From: Phymorhynchus buccinoides
Taxonomy: Eukaryota; Mollusca; Gastropoda; Neogastropoda; Raphitomidae
DNA length: 64,000 nt
Assembly (NCBI GenBank): GCA_017654935.2
Contig: CM065687.1
Location: forward strand, 14,820,203-14,884,202
Reading direction: 5' to 3'
Shown: one piece after another, positions 38,641-50,600 of the stretch
Layout: each line of letters starts with the position of its first letter
Position numbering within the stretch: position 1 is the stretch's first letter
Program-made: the position numbers and the translations under genes
The notes under the pieces: generated by a model
The model's database searches: none
Told to the model about the DNA's origin: nothing
What the model saw: only the letters and a program-made list of their open reading frames with translations

Positions 38641-41600
38641 ATGCCGACAGTGGAAGAGGTAGAGTCGCGCAGTGGCCAGATCCGAGCCACCATCTATGGT
38701 CAGTGTGTGGGAGATGCCATTGGACTGCTCACTGAATTCATGACCAAGGAAGAGGTGAAGCAGGTAATGAAAGTGTTTATGGTATTTCCAAAATACATAT
38801 ACTGTACAAAGTAATTCCAAATATATATTGTTACATTTTTAGCGAGGGGGACAAAACTTTTGCTGAAATTTAGGTTCTTTAGTTTTCTCTTTTGTTGTTG
38901 CTCTTTTTGTTGCTTAGGCCAGTTTTGAGATGTAATTGAAGATGAGTTAACCCTCTCACTCTGATCAATCGAACCGAGAATCTATATTGAGTACCAAATG
39001 ATGGGAAGTAACTCCGAACGTCACACCAAATCTTTTATTTAAAAGAATAATAATAATAATAATAATTGATAGTATTTCTATAGCGCCTTTCTATAATTAT
39101 TTTGCACTCAAGGCGCTTCCATTCACTGATAGTATCAGTGATACACCCGCAGTCACACAAAACATTATCACCCATTCATTCACCCAGGTACAAGATCAAG
39201 AAGGAAACATTTACAAACCGAATGAGCTTTGAAAGTAGTGTGTCTTGAGTTTAGCTTTGAAAGTAGAGATAGTTGGTTCATGGCAGAGATCGACTGGGAG
39301 GGAATTCCAAACAGCAGGGGCACTGAAACTGAAACTTCGGTCACCAAATGATTTTAGATTTGTTTTTGGAACTTTCAGAAGTTTTGTGTTTGAGGACCTG
39401 AGTGAGCGGGAAGGAGTGTAGGTGTGAAGAGCTCTGGAGAGGATAAAGTCTAACTCACATTTAATTTCTGAAAGATGCATATTGAATAGCAATGATGATA
39501 TTTTCATTCCAAAGCTAACACACTGTCACACAACAAACCATGAATTGGAATTAAAAAAATCTGTAATGGCGCTCCGAGCATCGCGCCGAGTCAATACTGC
39601 GCACGTCACGTGGAAAGAAGAAAAAAATTGGGGGTCACTTCGAAAAATCCGTTCAAAAAGACTAGTGGGTGCTTTCCCTTGCTGTAAAAGCCAAAAACGG
39701 ACCAGCGAGACTGAGGTAAAGGAAGCACTAACTTAGTATATTGCATTGTAGGTAGGGCAAAAGTGAAAGTGAAACTACTAGACCGGGCGTTCAGCGGGCG
39801 CAATCGGCGCTACGGGAGCCAATGGTGAGAAACAAATCGGTCAGATCTGGCGTCTGTAGCCTTGAGAGGGTTAAAGTGGAGGATAAGTTGAAGGATTGGG
39901 AGGTGGTTTCTTTCTTCTTCTTCTTCTGTGTTCCCCGGTGATATATTGCCATATAAGGGGTTAGGTATGTATGTGTCTGTTTTTCAGTTTTTACCGGTCT
40001 CACCGCTGCATTCACTAATTCAGCCAACACATTCTGATTTTGGAGGACCTCAACTGAGAAAATTTTGAAGATTTGTTTGAACAAACTTAAAAAGGCAGGA
40101 GAATGGTCCAATAAGTCAAAAAAATAGTAGATCACAGAAAGCAAAGGGGAAAGGCAGAGTCAAAGTGAGGGGTAGATTAGAGGAAGTTACAAGCTCAGAA
40201 CTTCCAGAAGGTGGGGGAACTATTTAAATACAAAAAACTCCCCTGTATCCCCATGGAGAGAGACTCATGGAGGGCGGGGTTGTGCAGTTCCCCGAATGGA
40301 GGCACGAGGCATCCACCCACTGCCGGGGTTTCTTTCAATTTCATTATTGTTACAGTGGAACCTCCCTTATAAGACCTCCCATTAGAAGACTTCCTCCCAC
40401 ACAAGACTTACTTCTCTGAGACTGCCCTTCTTTGTAAGCATTAAAATGACCTCCCTTATAAGACCTCATTTTGGATGATTTTTGAAGGTCTTATAAGGGA
40501 GGTTCAACTGTATCATTTTTTTTTTTTTTTAAATCTCTGAACTACAGTTCTACAAAGGCAAGGATTTGGAGTATGCAATGAAAGTGGCGCACCTGCACCG
40601 CAGTGGGTGGGAGACCGGGGACTGGACTGACGACTCTGATCAAATGCTGCTCATCGTGCTCTCTCTGCTGGACCATGGGGGACAGGTAACTGACAGGGGA
40701 GTGGACTGACGACTGACCAAATGCTGCTCATCGTGCTCTCTCTGCTGGACCGTGGTGGACAGGTAACTAACAGGGGACTGGACGGATGACTGACCACATG
40801 CTGCTCATCGTGCTCTCTCTGCTGGACCATGAGGGACAGGTAACTAACAGGGGACTGGGCGGATGACTGACCACATGCTGCTCATCGTGCTCTCTCTGCT
40901 GGACCATGGGGGACAGGTAACTGACAGGGGACTGGACGGATGACTGACCACATGCTGCTCATGCTGCTCATCGTGCTCTCTCTGCTGGACCATGGTGGAC
41001 AGGTAACTAACAGGGGACTGGACGGATGACTGACCAAATGCTGCTCATCGTGCTCTCTCTGCTGGACCATGGTGGACAGGTAACTGACAGGGGACTGGAC
41101 GGACGACTGACCAAATGCTGCTCATCGTGCTCTCTCTGCTGGACCATGGTGGACAGGTAACTGACAGGGGACTGGACGGACGACTGACCAAATGCTGCTC
41201 ATCGTGCTCTCTCTGCTGGACCGTGGTGGACAGGTAACTGACAGGGGACTGGACGGACGACTGACCAAATGCTGCTCATTGTGCTCTCTCTGCTGGACCA
41301 TGGTGGACAGGTAACTGACAGGGGACTGGACGGACGACTGACCAAATGCTGCTCATTGTGCTCTCTCTCTCTCTGCTGGACCATAGGAGACAGGTAACTA
41401 ACAGGGGACTGGACGGACGACTGACCAAATGCTGCTCATCGTGCTCTCTCTGCTGGACCATGGGGGGCAGGTAACTGGATGGACGACTGACCAAATGCTG
41501 CTCATTGTGCTCTCTCTCTCTCTGCTGGACCATGGGGGACAGGTAACTGGATGGACGACTGACCAAATGCTGCTCATTGTGCTCTCTCTGCTGGACCATG

Positions 41601-44600
41601 GGGGACAGGTAGGGGAAGACAGTGGACTGTTGTGCTGTGTGTGATGCTGTGGTCATCATGCTTTGTGCGGTTGGCATTTAGCGTCATGAAGTGATAGAAA
41701 TAACAGGGGTGTTGTCATTGCTGCAACAAGCCCTTCACTCTTACCCTTCCCCACCACCCCCACTCCCACTTCAATACCCCCTTCTTTCACAGTGATGTAC
41801 CAAGGATGGAAAAGTGATAGGACACACTTTCCTAAGACAAGAGAAATCAATAGGACAATGTCCTGGCTCTTGCAGAAATCAATAAGACATGACAAAGCGT
41901 GCCAGTGTTAAAAATTCAATCAGACATTTGTCCTGACAGGGGAGAACACAATAGGACATTTTCAATTTCAATAGGTTAATGGCCTATGACCGGCGCCTCA
42001 GGACTGGACACCACTGTTTCTGTCCTCCCCTCACCCCCACTCCAATCCATTCTGCTGCATTAATTACTATTAGGTTAAAGATTTGATTTTTACCCTATGA
42101 AAGCAAATCGTGGTTTGTGCAACCCAGCAAAAAACCCCAATAAATTAGTGTTGTTTTTATTTCGTTTGTTTTTCTGCAGTTACACACATAATAGTTAGCA
42201 TCAATATAAAAGAAGACACCAGAACCCTTGTCACTGAAATACTGGTTTTCTGCTTTTGTGTGTGCGTTTATTTATTTATTTCTTCTCCCTTGGGGATACC
42301 GGGGGGATATTTCGTACAAATAGTTCCCCCACCTTCTGGAATTTCTGTGCTTGTAACTTCTGATCTGTCACTCTCTTTGACTCTGCCTTTTCCCTTTGCT
42401 TTCTGTCATCTGCTATCTTTCTGACTTATTGGTCCATTCTCCTGCCTTTATTCCAAGCAAATCTTCCAAATGATTTTGAGCTCCTCCAAAATTGGAATGT
42501 GTCGGCTGTACGCAGTGGGGAGACCAGTGAAAACTGAAAACCGGACATATATGTACCTCACCCATTATGGCCTGGGAACGCAGAAAAGAAGTTTGTTTCT
42601 TCTTTCTTTTTTCACAGGTGAATGTTCAGGATTTTGCGGCCAAGATGAAGAGCTGGATGCTGAGAGGGTTCCCTGAATTGGGCGACGCAGTGGGAAAGGG
42701 CATTGGACGGACCACACACGCTGTTCTCAGCAACCACCTGTTTGTCACCGATCCTCATGCAGTCAGTAAAGTCTCACATCTTTGAATGTTCATTTATATT
42801 CCCACTGAGGAAGTTTTGGTGTTTGCTTAACATTAGTCATTACCCCCAAAAGTATGATTGACTAAAATATACACATTTTGAAAAGCCAAGTTGAACCAAG
42901 AAATTATCAATGAAATTGTTGATATATTTTTTAACAAGTATACTTTTCAAAAAAAGAAACGTAGCAATGTTCAGAAAGGCAATGTACCAGGTAATATCAT
43001 TGCACTATTCAAATGGGTTTGGCAAGGCAGTTACCTGTTCTGTATAGTTAACACACCTTCGTAAATCAAAGAAATGTCATAGGAACAACCTTTAAGGCGT
43101 AACAAGTTTGGACATCCTCGCTTCTTCCATTATTTTTCTACAATTGTTTTTCAGTGGGCAAATAAATAATGTTCAGTTCAAAATAATGGGTTCTCGCGTT
43201 TCTTCTTTTTTTTGAACAGTACATGATGAACATGTAACAGTGACCTGTGCATCACCGCTATTTGTAAAAAAATAACAACCCTTCAATTTGTCTTTATTTT
43301 GACACACATATGTGCGTCTGAATCTCAAAACTGCCATCTGACTCACTGGGTTTTAGACCAGTGTGTCCCTAAGCGTAGAAAATTTTCACCTGACACAATT
43401 TTTTGCTAAAACAAAAATGCTTTAAAGGTTCTAAAGAGAGACCCCCTGAAATATCAGGTGACACCCCCCACCCCCCCCCCCCCCCATAAGACATATTTCC
43501 AGCACTATTCTGACCCCCAGAATTCAAATTTTGAAGATAGAATTGACTATACTTGAAGAAAATGGAGCGATTTGAACAAAAAATGCTTGTAACTTTTTTT
43601 CTTCTAAGTATTAGGATGGGTTACAAAATCTGTATTATCTTAGATTCACCTTGAAAATTGGCTTTGTAAAAGATGTATGCAGGCAGCGTACAAAATCTGG
43701 GACTCCAGAGGCCGTGACGCGGCTCCCAACGGGGGGGTGATGCGAACCTCTGTGCTGGGGACTCACTGCTGGTGGGACCTTGACACTGTGGTGACCTCTG
43801 CCCTGACCTTTGTCCTCTGTACGCACTATGACCCCAGGTGTGTGTGTGTGACTCAGTGGTGACTTTTCTGTGTAATGCAGATGGTATTTGTGGTTGTTTA
43901 TATACAGTGGAGCCTCCCTTATAAGACCTTCAAAAATCATCCAAAATGAGGTCTTATAAAGGAGGGGTCTTATAAGGGTCATTTTAATACTTACAAAGAA
44001 GGGCAATGTCTCAGAGAAGTAGGTCTTATGTGGGAGGGTGTCTTATAATGGGAGGTCTTATATGGGAGGGTCCACCGTACTCATTTACATTTTGTAGATT
44101 TGCATCTTTTGTATAAGCAGGTCTGTTTAAGTTACAGCATTATGAATAAAAATTTCATTCTTACATCTGTGTATCGAAAAGTATGAAAAATGGTATTGAT
44201 TTTTTTTCATTTTTTTTTTTTTCATTTTTTTTTTTTCAATATTTTTTTTTTATTCCATCTCTTCTTACATTCCACAATTCCTGCTTTCACTCAATCTTTC
44301 ATCCAATCAACATATATACATGTAACACAATTTGAGCAAATAAATTAAAATAAAGATAAATAAATAGTTCATCAATATCAGGACAGGGCTCGGTTAGAGT
44401 TACAAACAGAAATAATAGTAATAATATCATAATTGGTTGGTCAAGCTTAATTGAGAGAAGTATATATTTAAAAGCAGTATTATATAATTAATATTATTAG
44501 TCAATGAAGAGAGGGTGTGGGTTGTTTTTTTCCATTACAAAACAACAATGACAACACTAACAACAACACGAATAATGTCAATCATGACAATGTTAATTAA

Positions 44601-47600
44601 AGACCAAAAATATGAAAAACTAGAAGCAGGAACACACACACACACACACACGTATACACTCCTCACACAGGATCTGAATAACTACATGCGTGCGTGCGTG
44701 TGTATTACAAAGGGTACATGTAGGCCCGTCTGAATGCTGCCTTCAGGCCATTTTTTTCAATGTGTCCCTTCACTGTGCTTGTCCCCCAGGTGTCGGGCGT
44801 CAGTGGTGGCAGTGTCGGTGGTGGTCAGTCTGATGCTACAGCGACGGCCTCAGCACATGGACAGCACTGGACACTACAAGGTGGACGCTCTCATCAAGGA
44901 CGCCTTCACTCACGCCGCAAAGTGCCTGGAAACGGAGGAAGAGGTCAGTACAGTGTAGTATAGGTCAGTACAGTGTAGTACAGGTCAGTATCCTCAGCAC
45001 ATGGACCGCATTGGACACCACAAGGTGGACGCTCTCATCAATGACGCCTTCACTCACACCGCAAAGTGCCTGGAAACGGAGGAAGAGGTCAGTAGTCTGT
45101 GCCATTGGTTTTACGTCCATTTGATCTGTCTGACTTTTGTTCTTTTATCCGCCTTTTTTTAATTTTTAGTCTCTAGCGGATACCATTGGGAGAGTGCAAC
45201 ACTTTTAACCAACACTATTTACTGAAATGGTTTTTATCATTGGTTGGCATGAACCTGAAATTGGGGCTTGTAGTAAAGTGAGAGAGAGAGAGAGAGAGTT
45301 GTGTGGCCAATGGTTTTTCAACAGTAATTTGAAATTGTTTACCTTGGTCTTTTGTGAACGATTTTGGCTCTCAAACTCTCAAAAGGTGCTGCAGGGTTAT
45401 GTGCTGCAGCCTTGGGGTAGACGGCCTTTGGGGGACCACCCATGCCTCAACACTAATTGTCCTGATCGAAGCTCTCTTGGCTGAGAAAGTCAGGGTACAT
45501 AGATCTTGGGCAAGGCATCTCCACCTATATGATACATTTCAGGCCAGGTTTCCAGAACAGCAGTTATTTCCTCAGCTTTGTAGACATGGTGGTCTACACG
45601 AAACTTCATTAATAATACGAATTGTTTGGAATTAGTTAAGGGGAGTAATTTCATGGTGTGTGGGAGTGATCTCAATCGGTCAAACAGGGGGAGTTATTCT
45701 ACCATCAGGTAGATCCCCAGCTCTTGCCTTGTGTGTTTGAGTAGACTTACATCACTTAGAACACCATGCATCATTCTTCTTCTTCTTCTTCGATCGCTCA
45801 GACAGTTTCCTGTCAATTATGAGCGCAGATGCGTCATGCTGCCGTTATGCGCCTAACTAAGAAATAGTTAGGCCCAGCAAGTCCAACTTCGGCTGGAGGA
45901 AATGTTTTTGAAAGTGTTTTTTGAAAAAAGGCAGGAGAATGGACCGGAAAGGCAGAAAGATAGTAGATGACAGTAAGCAAAGGGAAAAGGCAGAGTCAAA
46001 GAGATTGACAGATTAGAGGAAGTTACAAGCACAGAACTTCTAGGTGGGGGAACTATTTATACAAAAGACCCCCCCGGTATCCCCACGGGGGGGAACGCGC
46101 AAACAAGCTTGAAAGGAAAATCATTGCGTGGATCTTTCAGAAGCAGCTGCTGTGGTGGTACATGAAGTGCAAGAAGCTGAAGGCGTTGGATCTGGGCAAA
46201 AACATCGGCTTCACCTACAAGAGCATGGGGGCTGGCTTCTGGGCCCTGAAGAAAAACGACTTCCGCAAAGCCATCCAGAAAATAGTCAGGGAGGTGGGTC
46301 TGTTGTAGGAAGCACTTTTCTGCGTTGTCTTTCTATCACTTGTTACTAACACCCAAAAGCCTGAATATACAAAGAGTTTGCAGTCCATCCGCAGCTGACT
46401 GAAGCCGGTTGTTTTTACTCCCACCCTTTCACCTACACTACAGGTGGGGATCATTGTGAACTCACTCACTGCCTCTGTTACCATACTTAACACTTCCACC
46501 TTCCACCCTTTCACCTACACTACAGGTGGGGATCATTGTGAACTCACTCACTGCCTCTGTTACCATACTTAGCACTTCCCACCTTTCACCTACACTACAG
46601 GTGGGGATCATTGTGAACTCACTCACTGCCTACTGTTACCATGCTTAACACTTCCACCTTCCACCCTTTCACCTACACTACAGGTGGGGATCATTGTGAA
46701 CTCACTCACTGCCTACTGTTACCATACTTAACACTTCCCACCTTCCACCCTTTCACCTACACTACAGGTGGGGATCATTGTGAACTCACTCACTGCCTCT
46801 GTTACCATACTTAGCACTTCCCACCTTCCACCCTTTCACCTACACTACAGGTGGGGATCGTTGTGAACTCACTCACTGCCTCTGTTACCATACTTAGCAC
46901 TTCCACCTTCCACCCTTTCACCTACACTACAGGTGGGGATCATTGTGAACTCACTCACTGCCTCTGTTACCATACTTAACACTTCCACCTTCCACCCTTT
47001 CACCTACACTACAGGTGGGGATCATTGTGAACTCACTCACTGCCTCTGTTACCATACTTAGCACTTCCCACCTTCCACCCTTTCACCTACACTACAGGTG
47101 GGGATCATTGTGAACTCACTCACTGCCTCTGTTACCATACTTAGCACTTCCCACCTTCCACCCTTTCACCTACACTACAGGTGGGGATCATTGTGAACTC
47201 ACTCACTGCCTCTGTTACCATACTTAACACTTCCCACCTTCCACCCTTTCACCTACACTACAGGTGGGGATCATTGTGAACTCACTCACTGCCTCTGTTA
47301 CCATACTTAGCACTTCCCACCTTCCACCCTTTCACCTACACTACAGGTGGGGATCATTGTGAACTCACTCACTGCCTCTGTTACCATACTTAGCACTTCC
47401 CACCTTCCACCCTTTCACCTTCACTACAGGTGGGGATCATTGTGAACTCACTCACTGCCTCTGTTACCATACTTAGCACTTCCCACCTTTCACCTATACT
47501 ACAGGTGGGGATCATTGTGAACTCACTCACTGCCTCTGTTACCATACTTAACACTTCCACCTTCCAGATGGGGAGTGAGAAAGTTGGCTTCATTCTTTGC

Positions 47601-50600
47601 AAGGTTGGTAGGCTGCGAAGAAATCACTCTTTGTGACATTTAGGCTTTTTTCTCCACTTTTCTCTCCTTGCCCCCTAACTTTTTATTCAATGTTCTGTTT
47701 GTTTTCCTCTATCCCCCATATTCTTCATTTTCATTTCAGTTTCACTCCCCGTGGGGATACCGTCTTTTGTATAAATAGTTCCACCTTCTGGAAGTTCTGT
47801 GCTTGTAACTTCCACTAATCTGTCACTCTCTTTGACTCTGCCTTTTCCCTTTGCTTACTGTCATCTACTATCTTTCTGCCTTACCGGTCCATTCTCCTGC
47901 CTTTTTTCACGAAACACTTTCAAAAAGATTTCCTCCAGCCAAAATCAGACTTGCTGGGCCTAACTATTTGTTAGTTAGGCGCATAACAGCAGCATGATGC
48001 ATCTGCGCTCATTATTGACAGGAAACTGAGCGATCGACGACGAAGAAGAAGATTTTAGTTTCATCTTTCTGTTTTATTCTGTCGTAGTACCCATCTTCCT
48101 CGTCTTTTACCAGCTGTTCATTGTGTCATGAGTCCTTGCGTGGAACGAGATCAGACAGAAAGCGGTTCTTTTCAGCCCAAACAAAAGATCCCACCTTACG
48201 TTTGTACAATACTTGTTTTGTACTTCTGTGATGAAATATTCAGTTTTCTACGGTACGCTATTATTTTTCAGGGAAACATTATCATTCCAAAAAACGTTTT
48301 TGCTAGTTTGGATTATGTTGCAGCATTTTGTGCTGTATAGATTATTTTTTATTTCAAATGTAGTTGTTTTTTGTTTGTTTCCCTACACGCAGGGAAGGGA
48401 TGAAGACTCTTTAACGCAAGTGTGGCTGGTTTCCGCTAGACTTAAGCCTTGTTTGTTGTTCACTTCTTCAAGTCAAGTCGTGCCATGTGTTCTTGTTCCC
48501 TACACCCAGGGAGGGGATGCAGACTCTTAATGCCTGTACAGCAGGTTTCTGCTAGACTTACACCTTGTTTTTTGTTCACTTCTTCAAGTAGTAGTAGTAG
48601 TAGTAGTAATTAGGGCTAGAAGTGGGCCTTGCGGCCCTTTTACGCCCTTTCTCGTTTGTGACTTTGATTTGTTTCAAGTCAAGTCATTGGGTAGGCGCTG
48701 CACTTGCGGTGACACGCTCTCCGGGGGAGAGCAGCCCGAATTTCACAGAGATAAGTCTATGTGACCAGAATATACCAAATACTAATACCATGCCATGCGT
48801 TCTTGTTTCCCTGCACCAAGGGAGGGGATGCAGACTCTTAACGCAAGTGTGGCTGGTTTCTGCTAGACTTACACCTTGTTCACTTCTTCAAATCAAGTCA
48901 TGCCACATGTTCTTGTTTCCCTACACCAAGGGAGGGGATGCGGACAGCAATACCTGTATAGCTGGTTTCTGCTAGACTTACACCTTGTTCACTTCTTCAA
49001 ATCAAGTCATGCCACATGTTCTTGTTTCCCTACACCAAGGGAGGGGATGCGGACAGCAACGCCTGTATAGCTGGTTTCTGCTAGACTTGCACCTTGTTTT
49101 TTGTTCAGTTCTTCACTATCAAGTCATGCCTTGTGTTCTTGTTCCCTACACCCAGGGAACGGATGCAGACTCTTAACGCCTGTACAGCAGGTTTCTGATA
49201 GACTTACATCTTGTTTGTTCGGTTCTTCAAATCAAATCATGCCTTTTGTTCTTCAATCTTGTTTCCCTACACCCAGGGACAGAATGCAGACTCTTAACGC
49301 CTGTGTGGCTGGTTTCTGGTAGACTTGCACCTTGTTTGTTGTTCGGTTCTTCAAATCAAGTCATGCCTTTTGTTTTTGTTTCCCTACACTCAGGGAGGGG
49401 ATGCGGACAGCAATGCCTGTATAGCTGGTTTCTGCCAGACTTGCACCTTGTTTCTCGTTCTCTTCTTCAAATCAAGTCATGCCTGGTGTTCTTGTTCCCT
49501 ACACCCAGGGAGGGGATGCAAACACTAACACCTGTGTGGCTGGTTTCTGCTAGACGTACACCTTGACTTGTTGCTCATTCAGTTCTTCAAATCAAGTCGT
49601 TCCATGTGTTCTTGTTTCCTACACCCAGGGAGGGGATGCGGACAGCAACGCCTGTGTGGCAGGAGCGGTGCTGGGCTGTAAACTGGGACTGGACCACATC
49701 CCTGACTCCTGGAGGACAGGCCTCAAGCACACAGAGTGGCTGGACCGCATCATTGAGAGGTGGGCAAACACAAGAGCTCTCATGTATCTAAAAATTGTAC
49801 AATGTTCATGTAAGCATACACACACACACAGTCACATGCACACATGTTTTGCTGGTGGTAAAGTATTCCGTTTTCATAAGGTACAGCTACGATCCCTGAT
49901 AAGTAAGCAGAAAATTGAAAGAAAATTCGTTGATGCGTGTTCTGATTTTGAAATTTGACACTAAGGATATACTTTTCTGCAGAAAGATACGTAGGAGACT
50001 TCTGTCCACTTTGGCTCTTTATTTCTACAGAACCGGGCCTGTGTTCACATTGACTAAGTATGAGACTTATCATCATGATATTTTAGATGTCCTTCTAAAG
50101 TAGGATTAGTAATAGGATTTTTATAGGACTTTAGAAGGACTTCTAAAATTAAATGATGGCAAGTCTCATACTATCTCAATGTGAATACAGGCCCTAGTTT
50201 CAAAAGAAATTAAACATAATTTTTTTGGTTAAAATTAATATTTGTGGTATACAGTGGAAAACTTGAAAACTTGAACTTTATTTTAGGCAACGCCTATTCT
50301 TCCAATCTGTCCTTGGTACATATATGTGAACATAGAATACAAACATGGCAAGGCATAAGAACATGGCAAGGCATGATATTACACATACAGATTTGAACAT
50401 AAAGGTAGTACCTTGGTACATATATGAACATAGAATACAAACATGGCAAGGCATAATATTACACATACAGATTTGAACATAAATGGAAGTTCAGTTTAAC
50501 GTCGCGTATCGGCTTTCACCATGTACGACGGGCTGAACAAACCAACCAGGGTATAAACAAAAATGTATGTTCCTGAATCACTGTCTTAGCCAAAAGGCCG

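Noticed and set aside
40882..41677. Minus-strand ORFs (up to 133 residues) over the exon 2 array
   Set aside because: They are the antisense of the repeated exon 2 unit, not separate genes.
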